This document shows, piece by piece, positions 1 to 12,354 of a stretch of 64,000 nucleotides of DNA. The stretch is from Rhodocyclales bacterium (lineage in GTDB: Bacteria; Pseudomonadota; Gammaproteobacteria; Burkholderiales; Rhodocyclaceae). The position numbers were made by a program, and so were the translations under genes. Every line of letters starts with the position of its first letter. The stretch's first letter is position 1. Below the pieces are notes generated by a model. That model was given only the letters and a program-made list of their open reading frames with translations, was not told the origin of the DNA and made no database searches. The stretch covers positions 80,185 through 144,184 of the forward strand of contig JAPLQX010000046.1 in assembly GCA_026399435.1 (NCBI GenBank), in the 5' to 3' direction.

Positions 1-926
1 GCCAAATTCGCAGGACGCGAGGCCAGCTTGTTGGCTTCCTGCATGCCGAAGAACAGGCTGCGGATCATGTTCTTCGACACCGGCGACATCACCAGATTGG
101 TGAAGTAGCGCGCCTCGATGGCGAGCCCGGTGTCGAGGTTGGTCGACAGACCCTCATAGACGCAGGAGAGGATATGGCGCGGCGCCGGATAGTTGTCGTA
201 GGTCTTCTCGCGCAGCATGGCATTGGCCGCCATCAGCATCTGCATGCCGGAAGGTGTGTTCGGGCCGCCGCCGGGAATCTTGAAGCCCTTGGCATCCCAG
301 GGCTGCAGCGGCTTGGCACCGGACGCCAACGAATCGACGACCCATTGCCGCGCCGCCTTGCGCTCCTCGCCCGCCGCCACCACGGCGTGGATCATGCCGA
401 TTTTTTGCGCCTCGGCGGCCTTGATGCGCTTGCCTTCCATGAGCAGGGGCGCCGCCGCCATCATGCCGGCCAGGCGCGGCAGGCGCTGCGTGCCGCCGGC
501 GCCGGGCAGCAGACCGAGGGTGACTTCGGGGAAGCCGAAGCGCGCCTTCGGGTTGTCGGCCGCGACGCGGTAATGACAGCCGAGCGCGACTTCCATGCCG
601 CCGCCCAGCGTGCTGCCGTTCAGTGCGGCCGCCACGGGCTTGCCGCCGAGTTCGATGGCGCGCATGAGCTTGTGCCAGGCGCTGATGCTGGCGTGGAAGG
701 CGGCTGCATCGGTGGCGGCGCCGAGCTCGGCGAGATCGCCGCCGGCGATGAAGTCCTTCTTCGCCGAGGCGACGACGATGCCCTTCACCGCGGGATCGGC
801 CAGAGCCTTCTGCATCGCGTCGGCGTAAGCGCCCATCGAAGCGGCGTTGAGGATGTTCTGCGACTTGTCCGGGTAGTCGAATTCGACGGTGGCGATGCCT
901 TCTGCATCGACAGAGTAGTTGAGCAT
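1..926 (-). CDS. 3-hydroxyacyl-CoA dehydrogenase / enoyl-CoA hydratase (FadB/FadJ-type), partial, runs off left edge
   Basis: Minus-strand translation from ATG at 926 gives MLNYSVDAEGIATVEFDYPDKSQN... with the crotonase motif ALNGSALGGGMEVALGCHYRVA; open to the window edge. Confidence 0.85.
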   Translation of the reverse strand, partial: MLNYSVDAEGIATVEFDYPDKSQNILNAASMGAYADAMQKALADPAVKGIVVASAKKDFIAGGDLAELGAATDAAAFHASISAWHKLMRAIELGGKPVAAALNGSTLGGGMEVALGCHYRVAADNPKARFGFPEVTLGLLPGAGGTQRLPRLAGMMAAAPLLMEGKRIKAAEAQKIGMIHAVVAAGEERKAARQWVVDSLASGAKPLQPWDAKGFKIPGGGPNTPSGMQMLMAANAMLREKTYDNYPAPRHILSCVYEGLSTNLDTGLAIEARYFTNLVMSPVSKNMIRSLFFGMQEANKLASRPANL

Positions 927-927
927 T

Positions 928-2135
<1,208 letters not shown>

Positions 2136-2136
<1 letters not shown>

Positions 2137-3278
2137 TACAGGCTCCTGCTGATGAGTTCTTTCATGATTTCATTGGTGCCGCCGTAGATGCGCTGCACGC
2201 GGGCGTCGGCCCAGGCGCGGGTGATCGGATATTCCCACATGTAGCCATAGCCGCCGTGCAATTGCACGCATTCGTCCATCACCTTGAACTGCAAGTCGGT
2301 GCACCAATACTTGGCCATCGACGCCGTCGCCGGGTCAAGCTTGTCTTGCAGCAGCAGTTCGATGCAGCGATCGACGAAGACGCGGCCGATCTGCACCTCG
2401 GTTTTCAGCTCGGCCAGTTTGAAGCGGGTGTTCTGGAACTTCATGATCTCCTGGCCGAAGGCCTTGCGCTCGCGCGTGTAGGTCACTGTCCAGTCGATCG
2501 CCGCCTCGGCCGAGGCCATCGCGATCACGGCGATCTGCAGGCGCTCCCAGGGCAGTTCCTGCATCAGGTAAACGAAACCGTTGTTTTCTTCGCCGAGCAG
2601 GTTTTCCGCCGGCACACGAACATTGTCGAAGAACAGTTCGCAGGTGTCCTGCGCCTTCATGCCGGCCTTGTGCAAGGGCTTGGCCTTGGTGAAGCCGGGC
2701 ATCGAGGTATCGACCACCAGCAGGCTGGTGCCCTTGGCGCCCTTCGCCGGATCGGTCTTGGCGACGACGATGACGAGGTCGCAGAGGTAGCCGTTGGTGA
2801 TGAAAATCTTCGAGCCGTTGAGGATGTAGTAATCGCCGTCCTTCACGGCAGTGGTACGCACGCCCTGCAGATCGGAACCTGCGGCCGGCTCGGTCATGGC
2901 GATGGCGCCGATCATCTCGCCGCTGGCCATTTTCGGCAGGTATTTCTGCTTCAGATGCTCGCTGCCGTAATGCAGCAGGTAGGGCGCGACGATTTCCGAA
3001 TGCAGTCCCCAGCCCAGGCCGGTGGCGTTGATGCGCGCCGCCTCCTCCATGACGATGACCGAGAAGCGCTTGTCCACGCCGACGCCGCCATATTCCTCCG
3101 GCATGGTCGCGCAGAGCAGGCCGGCGGCGCCAGCCTTGTTCCAGATCTCGCGATCGACGTGCGACTGCTCTTCCCATCGCGCGTGGTGGGGAGCGACTTC
3201 CTGCTCCATGAAGCGGCGCACGGTGTCGCGAAACGCTTCGTGGTCTTCTTCAAACAGGGTGCGCGGAATCGACATCAT
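2136..3278 (-). CDS. acyl-CoA dehydrogenase
   Basis: MMSIPRTLFEEDHEAFRDTVRRFMEQEVAPHH...; AMTEPAAGSDLQG, QLHGGYGYMWEYPITRAWADARVQRIYGGTNEIMKELI. The listed ORF 2136..6365 is this gene plus spurious upstream antisense sequence. Confidence 0.93.
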
Positions 3279-3331
3279 GGGAGGCTCTCCGTCTTGGATC
3301 CAAGGCTTGCGATATGGGGTCGCCATGCTAC

Positions 3332-3349
3332 CAAGCAAGCGCTTGCTTG
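3332..3349. promoter_or_regulatory. perfect 18-bp palindrome CAAGCAAGCGCTTGCTTG between divergent genes; candidate operator
   Basis: Read directly; lies between the acyl-CoA dehydrogenase (minus) and serine hydrolase (plus) starts. Confidence 0.55.
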
Positions 3350-3407
3350 ACAAGCAAACGGGGCGGGACAAGAATCGCCGTCTCGCACCCGCCAAAGGAG
3401 CATCAGC

Positions 3408-4706
3408 ATGCGTTCGTTTGCCAGCCTCGCCTTGTTGCTCGCCGCCAGTGCCGCTCTCGCCCAAACGCCTCCGGCGCCGCCCGATGCGGCCGCCAGCGAT
3501 CCGCGTACGCTGGGCCTGATGCAGGGCTTTCCGCCCGCAGCCGACAAAACCATCCGCATCGCCGACGGCAGCAACTGGAAGTTTCCGCAGATTCGCTGGG
3601 CCTTCACGCATTTCCGCGAACTCGGCCCCACCGTCAATGTCTGGCGCGGCGCGGGCAAGGCCAGCGCGCTGCCCCGCGCCGAGCGCGCAGACCTCGATGC
3701 GGTTACCTTCACGCCGCTGGGCAAGGACCAGACCATGACCTGGGCGCAGTCGCTCGCCGCCAACTACGCCGACGGCATCATCGTCATGCACAAGGGCAAG
3801 ATCGTCTACGAGAAGTATTTCGGCGCGCTGGATGCCCATACGCCCCACATCATGATGTCGGCCACCAAGTCTTTCGTCGGGACCCTGGCCGCCATGCTGG
3901 TGCAGGAAGGCAAGCTGGACCCGAATGCGCTGGTCACGACCTATGTACCGGAAATGAAGGACAGCGCCTATGCCGATGCCACGGTGCGCCAGGTCATGGA
4001 CATGACCACCGGCGTGCAGTATTCGGAAAAATACGCCGACCCCAATGCCGAGATCTGGCAGTACATCGCCGCGGGCGGCTGGTTCCCGACGCGTCCCGAC
4101 TACAAGGGCCCGCGCACGCTCTACGGCTTCCTGCTGCCACTGAAGAAGGAAGGCGAACACGGCCAGGCCTTCGCCTACAAGACGCCCAACGCCGAACTGC
4201 TGGGCTGGATCATCCAGCGCGCCAGCGGCAAGTCGATGGCGCAGTTGATGTCCGAAACCATCTGGCAGAAAATCGGCGCCGAGGAAGACGCCCACTTTGC
4301 GGTCGACAGCGTCGGTACCGCGTCGGCCGGTGGCGGCATGGCCGCCACGCTGCGCGACTTCGCCAGGGTCGGCGAGATGTTCCGCCTGGAAGGCAAGTTC
4401 AACGGCCAGCAGATCGTGCCGAAGGCCGTGATCGACGACATCCGCAAGGGCGGGGACAAGGCGCACTTCGCCAAGGCCGCTTACGCCACGCTGCCGGGCT
4501 GGAGCTATCGCAACATGGTCTGGGTTTCGCACAACGAGCACGGCGCCTACAGTCTGCGCGGCATTCACGGCCAGGCCTTGTGGATCGACCCCAAGGCCGA
4601 GATGGTAATCGCGCGCTTCGCCTCCAACCCCGTGGCGACCAATCCCGCCAACGATCCGATTTCTCTGCCGGCCTACATGGCACTGGCGAAGCACCTGATG
4701 AAATAA
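3408..4706 (+). CDS. beta-lactamase family serine hydrolase (class C / esterase-like), signal peptide
   Basis: 432 aa; N-terminal signal sequence; SATKSF (SxxK) motif, YADATVRQVMDMTTGVQYSE. Confidence 0.85.
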   Translation: MRSFASLALLLAASAALAQTPPAPPDAAASDPRTLGLMQGFPPAADKTIRIADGSNWKFPQIRWAFTHFRELGPTVNVWRGAGKASALPRAERADLDAVTFTPLGKDQTMTWAQSLAANYADGIIVMHKGKIVYEKYFGALDAHTPHIMMSATKSFVGTLAAMLVQEGKLDPNALVTTYVPEMKDSAYADATVRQVMDMTTGVQYSEKYADPNAEIWQYIAAGGWFPTRPDYKGPRTLYGFLLPLKKEGEHGQAFAYKTPNAELLGWIIQRASGKSMAQLMSETIWQKIGAEEDAHFAVDSVGTASAGGGMAATLRDFARVGEMFRLEGKFNGQQIVPKAVIDDIRKGGDKAHFAKAAYATLPGWSYRNMVWVSHNEHGAYSLRGIHGQALWIDPKAEMVIARFASNPVATNPANDPISLPAYMALAKHLMK

Positions 4707-4715
4707 GGAGCAATC

Positions 4716-6374
4716 ATGCAACTCACTCATCCGCCCCTCACCGCCACGCACGAGGTCATCAACCAGGCCCATGCGCTGGAGAACTACAACGCCTATCTCA
4801 ACAACGTCCCGCTGCAGGAGGCCGTGAAGCAGCAAGGCGCCGGCTGGGCGCACGACTGGCTGATCGCACGCGGGGCCGAAGTCGGCAGCGCGGAATGGAT
4901 CGAGCATGGCCGCCTGGCCAACGCCAACCCGCCGCAACCGAAGCTGTTCGACCGCTACGGCAACCGCCGCGACGAGGTCGAGTTCCATCCTTCGTGGCAC
5001 GAATGCCTCGGCTGGCTCAAGCGCCATGGCTGCGACACCGGCCCCTGGGCCGACCCCAAACCGGGCGCCCACGTGGCTCGCGCCGCGGCCTATGTCATGT
5101 TCGCCGAGATCGAGGACGGCTCGCTGTGTCCGACCACGATGACCTATGGTGCCGTGCCGGTCCTCAAGCACGTACCGGAAATCGCCCGCGAGTGGATGCC
5201 GAAAATGCTCTCGCGCGAATACGACAAGCGCTTCATTCCGGCAGCGCAGAAGAAGGGCGTGCTGATCGGCATGGGCCTCACCGAAAAGCAGGGCGGTTCC
5301 GACGTGCGCGCCAACACCACGCGCGCCGAGCCCAATGGCGACGGCAGCTGGCGCATCGTCGGCCACAAATGGTTCCTCTCGGCGCCGATGTGCGACGCCT
5401 TCCTCGTCACGGCGCAATCGCCGAAGGGCCTGTCCTGTTTCTTCGTGCCGCGCTGGACGCCGGACGGACGCCTCAATGAACTGCGCATCCAGCGCTTCAA
5501 GGAGAAGATGGGCGACCGCTCCAACGCCGGCACCGAGGCCGAGTTCTGGGGCTCGCAGGGCTGGCTGGTCGGCGAGGAAGGGCGCGGCATTCCGACCGTG
5601 CTCGAAATGGGCGTCTATACGCGGCTCGATTGCGCGATCGGCAGCACCGGCATCATGCGCGGCGCGCTGTCGCAGGCGATGCACCACGCCAGCCTGCGCT
5701 CCGCCTTCGGCAAGCTGCTGAAGGACCAGCCGCTGATGATGAACACGCTGGCCGACATGGCGCTCGAAACCGAGGCGGCCACCGCCTTGTCGATGCGCCT
5801 GGCGCGCGCCTTCGACGCGCAGGAAGACGAGTCGGAAAGCCTGCTGCGGCGCATCCTCACGCCGGTGGCCAAGTTCTGGATCTGCAAGCGCTGCCCGACC
5901 ATGGTGGCCGAGGCGATGGAGGTGCATGGCGGCAACGGCTACGTCGATGAAGGTCCGATGCCGCGCCTGTTCAAGCAAAGCCCGCTCAATTCGATCTGGG
6001 AGGGCTCGGGCAACGTCATGTGCCTCGACACGCTGCGCGCCATGGGAAGGCATCCGCGAAGCGTCGAAGTACTGGCGGCAGAGATCGCGCCGGCGCTGGG
6101 AAAGAACCGCGCCTTCGATGCCTTCGCCGCGAAGCTGAAGGATGGCCTCTCCAATCCGCAGGACATCGAAACCCGCGGCCGCGAACTGACCCAGGGCATT
6201 GCGCTGGCGATGCAGGGCGCGCTGCTGCTGCGCCATGCGCCTGCGCCAGTGAGCGAGGCTTTCTGCGCCTCGCGCCTGACGCCCAACCATTGGGGTACGG
6301 TCTTCGGCACGCTGCCTGCCGCAACCGATTTCGCGGCTCTGCTGGCTCGTGCCTGGCCCGGGCAAGCTGCATGA
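4716..6374 (+). CDS. acyl-CoA dehydrogenase, AidB-like
   Basis: 552 aa; GMGLTEKQGGSDVRANTTRA, EVHGGNGYVDEGPMPRLFKQSPLNSIWEGSGNVMCLD are characteristic of the AidB subfamily. Confidence 0.88.
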   Translation: MQLTHPPLTATHEVINQAHALENYNAYLNNVPLQEAVKQQGAGWAHDWLIARGAEVGSAEWIEHGRLANANPPQPKLFDRYGNRRDEVEFHPSWHECLGWLKRHGCDTGPWADPKPGAHVARAAAYVMFAEIEDGSLCPTTMTYGAVPVLKHVPEIAREWMPKMLSREYDKRFIPAAQKKGVLIGMGLTEKQGGSDVRANTTRAEPNGDGSWRIVGHKWFLSAPMCDAFLVTAQSPKGLSCFFVPRWTPDGRLNELRIQRFKEKMGDRSNAGTEAEFWGSQGWLVGEEGRGIPTVLEMGVYTRLDCAIGSTGIMRGALSQAMHHASLRSAFGKLLKDQPLMMNTLADMALETEAATALSMRLARAFDAQEDESESLLRRILTPVAKFWICKRCPTMVAEAMEVHGGNGYVDEGPMPRLFKQSPLNSIWEGSGNVMCLDTLRAMGRHPRSVEVLAAEIAPALGKNRAFDAFAAKLKDGLSNPQDIETRGRELTQGIALAMQGALLLRHAPAPVSEAFCASRLTPNHWGTVFGTLPAATDFAALLARAWPGQAA

Positions 6375-7108
6375 GCGCGATCGACCCGGCCTGGCTCGCC
6401 GCGACAGAGTTCATCGACCACGAGCATCCGGCCATCCGCGAGTTCGTCGCCGCAACAGTTCCCGCAGGGACGCACCGCGCTGGCGCCGGCGCGCTTTGCA
6501 TGCCTGGCTCTCCGCTTCGCGGGACGGCAACGGCGAAAGAGCAGGCCTTGAGCCTCTACTACGCGGTGCGCGACGGCATCCGCTATGACCCCTACAGCTC
6601 CAGCATGAAGCGTGAGGCAATGCGCGCCAGCACGACCCTGCTGAACGGGGTGGCCTACTGCGTACCCAAGGCGCTGCTGTATGCCGCTTGCCTGCGCGCG
6701 ATCGGCATCCCGGCGCGGCCCGGCTTCGCCGACGTGAAGAATCACCTGTCGACCGAGAAGCTCACGCGCCTGATGGGCACCGACATCTTCGCCTGGCACG
6801 GCTATGTCAGCCTGTGGCTCGACGACAAGTGGGTCAAGGCGACGCCGGCCTTCAACATCGAAATGTGCCAGCGTTTCGGCGTGCCGCCGCTGGACTTCGA
6901 CGGCGTGACCGACTCGCTGATGCACCCCTACAACTCGGCCAAGCAGCGCCACATGGAATACGTCAGGCAGCGCGGCGAGTTCGACGACCTGCCCTACGAG
7001 GAACTGGTGGCCGACATGTACCGCATGTATCCGCAACTGGTCGCCATCAGCGAAGGGCAGGCCCGCGGCGACTTCAACCACGAAGCGATCGGGCGGCCGG
7101 CAGCATGA
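6371..7108 (+). CDS. transglutaminase-like domain protein
   Basis: MSAIDPAWLAATEFIDHEHPAIREFV...; LYYAVRDGIRYDPY, GVAYCVPKALLYAACLRAIGIPARPGFADV, WHGYVSLWLDDKWVKATPAFN. Contains the in-frame repeat near the N-terminus. Confidence 0.85.
   Translation: MSAIDPAWLAATEFIDHEHPAIREFVAATVPAGTHRAGAGALCMPGSPLRGTATAKEQALSLYYAVRDGIRYDPYSSSMKREAMRASTTLLNGVAYCVPKALLYAACLRAIGIPARPGFADVKNHLSTEKLTRLMGTDIFAWHGYVSLWLDDKWVKATPAFNIEMCQRFGVPPLDFDGVTDSLMHPYNSAKQRHMEYVRQRGEFDDLPYEELVADMYRMYPQLVAISEGQARGDFNHEAIGRPAA
6458..6535 (+). repeat. long copy A of the dispersed in-frame repeat (encodes VPAGTHRAGAGALCMPGSPLRGTATA)
   Basis: gttcccgcagggacgcaccgcgctggcgcc...cgcttcgcgggacggcaacggcg; about 63/78 identical by hand to the copy in birA at 47431. 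Confidence 0.8.
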
Positions 7109-7866
7109 GCGTCCTCGTTGAACGCCAGGGCCCAGTCACTACGATCATCATCGACCGGCCTGCGGCACGCAATGCGATCGACCGCGCCACGGCGATCGCG
7201 TTGGCGAACGCCTTCCGTGAATTCGACGCCGACGCTTCTGCATCAGTCGCGGTGCTGTGCGGCACCGGCGGCCATTTCTGTGCCGGCGCCGATTTGAAAT
7301 CTTTTGTTGCCAACCCGGATGAGTGGCAGCTCAGCGAAGAAGGCGATGCGCCGCTGGGCCCCACCCGGATGCTGCTGTCGAAGCCCGTGATCGCCGCCGT
7401 CGCCGGCTACGCGGTCGCCGGGGGACTGGAACTCGCGCTCTGGTGCGACCTGCGCGTGATGGAAATGTCTGCCAACCTCGGCGTCTTCTGCCGACGCTGG
7501 GGCGTGCCGCTGATCGACGGCGGCACGATTAGGCTCTCGCGCCTGATCGGCCATTCGCGAGCGCTCGACCTGATTCTCACCGGACGGCCGGTGGGCCCCG
7601 ACGAGGCGCTCGCGATCGGGCTGGCCAATCGCGTGGTCGCGGATGGCGCGGCACGCACCGCGGCGGAAGCGCTGGCCGCGCAGATCGCCGCCTTTCCGCA
7701 GACCTGCATGCGTCACGACCGCCTTTCCAGCTACGAGCAATGGGGCCTGCCGCTGACGGAAGCGCTGCAGAACGAGTGCCGTCACGGCCGGATTTCGCTG
7801 GACAGCGGAGATGCGAAATCCGGCGCCGACCGGTTCCGCCAGGGCGCGGGACGTCATGGCGACTAG
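7105..7866 (+). CDS. enoyl-CoA hydratase/isomerase family protein
   Basis: MSVLVERQGPVTTIIIDRPAARNAIDRAT; GTGGHFCAGADLKSF; AVAGYAVAGGLELALWCDLRV. Confidence 0.9.
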   Translation: MSVLVERQGPVTTIIIDRPAARNAIDRATAIALANAFREFDADASASVAVLCGTGGHFCAGADLKSFVANPDEWQLSEEGDAPLGPTRMLLSKPVIAAVAGYAVAGGLELALWCDLRVMEMSANLGVFCRRWGVPLIDGGTIRLSRLIGHSRALDLILTGRPVGPDEALAIGLANRVVADGAARTAAEALAAQIAAFPQTCMRHDRLSSYEQWGLPLTEALQNECRHGRISLDSGDAKSGADRFRQGAGRHGD

Positions 7867-8458
7867 AAGCAAGCCCGCCGCCGAGGAAACCAATCGTCGC
7901 GCCGACATCGTGCGCGCGGCCGGCCGGCTGTTCCACGCGAAGGGCTATTCCGCCACCACCATCCGCGACATCGCGGGTGCCGTCGGCATGCGTTCGGGTT
8001 CGCCCTTCTATCATTTCAAGACCAAGCAGGACATGCTGCGCGCCGTGGTGCTGGAGGGCCTGACGGCGATCAGCACGGCCGTGGCCGTGGCCGCCCACTC
8101 CGGCAAGTCGCCGCGCGCCACCTTCGAGGCCATGCTGCGCGCCCATCTGGGCCAGTTGCTGGGAGTCGAGGGCCGCGATTTCGCCGCGACGCTGCTGCAT
8201 GAAAGCCGCCACCTGGACCCCGAGGTGCAGGCCGAGCTGGTGGAACTCAAGGATCGCTACGAAGCCATGTGGCAAAAGGCGCTGAAAGACTTGAAGCGTG
8301 CCGGACTCATCGCCGATGACAGCCAGGTGGCGCGGCTGTTTCTGCTCGGCGCACTGAACTGGACGGTACAGTGGTACCGGCCGGACGGATCGCGCACCAT
8401 AGAACAGATTGCGCGGCAGCTCGCCGACCTCGTGATCGGCAAACCGCAGCGCCTATGA
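7856..8458 (+). CDS. TetR/AcrR family transcriptional regulator
   Basis: MATRSKPAAEETNRRADIVRAAGRLFHAKGYSATTIRDIAGAVGMRSGSPFYHFKTKQDML. Confidence 0.9.
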   Translation: MATRSKPAAEETNRRADIVRAAGRLFHAKGYSATTIRDIAGAVGMRSGSPFYHFKTKQDMLRAVVLEGLTAISTAVAVAAHSGKSPRATFEAMLRAHLGQLLGVEGRDFAATLLHESRHLDPEVQAELVELKDRYEAMWQKALKDLKRAGLIADDSQVARLFLLGALNWTVQWYRPDGSRTIEQIARQLADLVIGKPQRL

Positions 8459-9106
8459 AGCCGGTTTCTTGGGATAGCCGACCGTCTGCGACAGCAATAC
8501 CTGCTGGTCATGCGTCAGCCCGAGCGCGTCGGCAATCGCAGTGCGGTCGATCCAGGCGCGGATCACCGTAGCCAGCCTGTTGCTGGCGGCGAACAGGTAC
8601 ACATTCTGCGCGATCGCGCCGGCCGCGGCCGAGGCATAGGACTCGCGCTGCGCCACCGGCACCAGGCCCATGCGTGCGTGGTCGGCCACATATACGAGGT
8701 CCAGCGGCGCCTCATCGACGAAATCCTGGTAGCCCGTGACGCTCCTCAAGTCGCTTGCCGCGACGAGGTGCAGCTGATTTACCGCCGCGTCATAGCGATA
8801 GGCTCCCGCAGGCAGTGCGACGAACACGTCGATCTCCTGGGCATTCAGCGCCGAGGGGGCGGTGCGGCCGCCATCGGCCCGGTTGGTGCCGTAGGCCGCC
8901 CATAGCAGATTCGACAGCAAGGGCAGGGGCAGCGGCTTGCCGGCAAATTCGCGCGACGAGTGCCGGGCGGCCAGCGCTTCCATCAGGGGCAGGCCACCTT
9001 GCCTTACGGGCGGCGGCAGTGAAATCGAAGTCGCCGGGTCCCCTTGCGCGGGCTTCGGCCGCAAGGCGCCCATCATGCCGAGCGCGAGCTTGGTCAAGGT
9101 CGTCAT
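8453..9106 (-). CDS. SagB/ThcOx-type nitroreductase family protein
   Basis: 217 aa; LMEALAARHSSREFAGKPLPLPLLSNLLWAAYGTNR, AAAGAIAQNVYLFAASNRLATVIRAWID. Confidence 0.85.
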   Translation of the reverse strand: MTTLTKLALGMMGALRPKPAQGDPATSISLPPPVRQGGLPLMEALAARHSSREFAGKPLPLPLLSNLLWAAYGTNRADGGRTAPSALNAQEIDVFVALPAGAYRYDAAVNQLHLVAASDLRSVTGYQDFVDEAPLDLVYVADHARMGLVPVAQRESYASAAAGAIAQNVYLFAASNRLATVIRAWIDRTAIADALGLTHDQQVLLSQTVGYPKKPAS

Positions 9107-9169
9107 GGCTTGCCTCCGTTCATTCCTGATGCAGGCATGGTAGCGACATGGTGAATTGTCGGCTCAGGC

Positions 9170-9200
9170 AAAAAAATCCGGCGGGATCGCTCGGGCCGGA
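9170..9200 (-). terminator. Rho-independent terminator, minus strand
   Basis: Minus strand: TCCGGCCCGAGCGATCCCGCCGGA followed by TTTTTTT; downstream of the NlpC/P60 gene. Confidence 0.7.
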
Positions 9201-9376
9201 GGTTTAAACCCCGCGTTGCGCGAGGATGGAGTAGCAGGTTCGGAGCGGATCAAAGAAACGACGGCCGCCCGCCATTGGAATGCAGCATACGGCCGCGCAG
9301 GTCCCCCGGGGAATACCGGCAAGCGCGTATTTTGACTACCCGGTTCAGGGTAGCGACGGCGCCACCCGGCTCGCGC

Positions 9377-9952
9377 CTACTCGAAGTAAGTCCGGCCTTC
9401 CTCGAAGCGGGCGGCGAACCAGCCGCTCTTGAGGCTGTCGGTGCGCACCTTGCCGCGACTGTTGGGTGCATGCACGAAGCGCTCGTCGCCGATGTAGATG
9501 CCGACATGCGAGTAGGCCTGATTGCGGGTGTTGAAGAAGACCAGGTCCCCAGGGCGCAGTTGTGCCGCCGGCACGGGCTTGCCCAGGCGAGCCAGATCGG
9601 CGGCCGAGCCGGCGAGCTGCATGTCGACCGACTTCTGGTAGACGTAGCTGACCATGCCGCTGCAATCGAGCCCGGCCTCCGGATTCTTGCCGCCGAAGCG
9701 GTAGCCGGTTTCGATCAGCCCCAGTGCAAACAGCACCACGTCGTTCGCCTTGTGATTGATGTCCCCGGCCGGGCTCGGCGTCGACCCGCCGTTATTCGCC
9801 GTACCGCCAGCGCCAGCGCGCTGCGTCCCTTCGGGAACTCTTGAAACTACCGGCGCCGGTGACTGCGCAGCGTAGTTGAGGACGCCGCACGCGCCAAGCA
9901 CCAGCGTCGAACTGGCGAGCAGAGCGGCAAGCGAATAGCGCGGATTCGGCAT
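9377..9952 (-). CDS. NlpC/P60 family lipoprotein (peptidoglycan hydrolase)
   Basis: MPNPRYSLAALLASSTLVLGACG lipobox; GYRFGGKNPEAGLDCSGMVSYVYQ; RPGDLVFFNT...YSHVGIYIGDERFVHAP. Confidence 0.92.
   Translation of the reverse strand: MPNPRYSLAALLASSTLVLGACGVLNYAAQSPAPVVSRVPEGTQRAGAGGTANNGGSTPSPAGDINHKANDVVLFALGLIETGYRFGGKNPEAGLDCSGMVSYVYQKSVDMQLAGSAADLARLGKPVPAAQLRPGDLVFFNTRNQAYSHVGIYIGDERFVHAPNSRGKVRTDSLKSGWFAARFEEGRTYFE
9796..9839 (-). repeat. long-type copy B of the dispersed repeat, in frame in the NlpC/P60 gene (RVPEGTQRAGAGGTANNGG)
   Basis: Minus strand agttcccgaagggacgcagcgcgctggcgctggcggtacggcg. Confidence 0.8.
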
Positions 9953-10011
9953 GGCACCAAATCTAATCCTGTAGACTGATGCCGATAAACCCAAGCAAGG
10001 CAGAAATTCTC

Positions 10012-11142
10012 ATGCAAATCCGCGCCGCCGTCCTCAGCCAGATGCAATCCCCGCCGCCCTATGCGCAGACGCGACCGATCGCGATCGAAACCGTGAATCT
10101 CGCCGGACCCGGCCCGAATGAAGTGCTGGTCAAGATTACGGCGGCCGGTCTGTGCCATTCCGACCTGTCGGTCGTCAATGGCGACCGCCCGCGGCCGATG
10201 CCGATGGCACTCGGCCATGAAGCCGCCGGCATCGTCGAGGAGACCGGACCCGGCGTCACCGATCTGGTGCGCGGCGACAGCGTGGCGCTGGTGTTCGTCC
10301 CCAGTTGCGGCCACTGCCTGCCCTGCCTCGAAGGCCGCCCCGCACTCTGCGAACCCGGTGCCGCGGCCAACGCCGCCGGCGCCATGGTCGGCGGCCATCG
10401 CCATCTGTCGCGCACCAACGGCACGCCGCTGAACCATCAGGTCGGCGTTTCCTGCTTCGCCGAATATGCCGTGTGCAATCGCGGCTCGCTGGTCAAGGTG
10501 AGGCCCGACCTGCCGCCGGACGTCGCGGCGATCTTCGGCTGCGCGGTGCTGACCGGCGTCGGCGCCGCGATCAACTCGGCGCAGATTCGCCTCGGGCAGA
10601 CCGTTGCCGTGGTAGGCCTCGGCGGCGTCGGCCTGTCCGCCGTGCTCGGTGCACTGGCGGCCGGCGCGCGGCAGGTCATCGCCGTCGATACCCTGCCGGC
10701 GAAGCTCGAAACGGCCTTGGCGCTGGGCGCCACGCACGCCTTCCGTGCCGACGATCCCGATCTCGTGGCGCAGATCAAGGCGGCGACCAATGGCGGCGTG
10801 GATATCGCCATCGAAGCCGCCAGCTCGGTGCAGGCGCTCGACGCCGCCTACAAGATGACCCGGCGCGGCGGCACCACGATCACCTGCAGCCTGCCGCCGC
10901 CGTCGCACACCTTCAACGTGCCGGCGGTGAACCTCGTCGCCGAAGAGCGCACGCTGAAGGGCAGCTACCTCGGCTCGGCCGTGCCGGCGCGCGACATTCC
11001 GCGCTACATCGAGTTGTTCAAGGCCGGCCGGCTGCCGGTGGACAAGCTGATCACGCATCGCCTGAAGCTCGACCAGATCAACGAAGGCTTCGACCGGCTG
11101 GCCTCGGGCGAGGCTGTGCGCCAGGTCATCCTGTTCGACTGA
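10012..11142 (+). CDS. zinc-dependent alcohol dehydrogenase family protein (class III-like)
   Basis: [61 protein letters not shown]. Confidence 0.92.
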   Translation: MQIRAAVLSQMQSPPPYAQTRPIAIETVNLAGPGPNEVLVKITAAGLCHSDLSVVNGDRPRPMPMALGHEAAGIVEETGPGVTDLVRGDSVALVFVPSCGHCLPCLEGRPALCEPGAAANAAGAMVGGHRHLSRTNGTPLNHQVGVSCFAEYAVCNRGSLVKVRPDLPPDVAAIFGCAVLTGVGAAINSAQIRLGQTVAVVGLGGVGLSAVLGALAAGARQVIAVDTLPAKLETALALGATHAFRADDPDLVAQIKAATNGGVDIAIEAASSVQALDAAYKMTRRGGTTITCSLPPPSHTFNVPAVNLVAEERTLKGSYLGSAVPARDIPRYIELFKAGRLPVDKLITHRLKLDQINEGFDRLASGEAVRQVILFD

Positions 11143-11155
11143 GGCGGATTCGGCG

Positions 11156-12334
<1,179 letters not shown>

Positions 12335-12354
12335 GAACGACAGGGAGAAACGAA

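Noticed and set aside
3279-6365. 1409-aa minus-strand ORF (2136..6365) extending antisense across the serine hydrolase and AidB-like genes
   Set aside because: Only the first 1.1 kb (2136..3278) is a real acyl-CoA dehydrogenase. The rest is low-complexity Arg/Ala/His-rich translation opposite clear coding genes, typical of high-GC antisense read-through.
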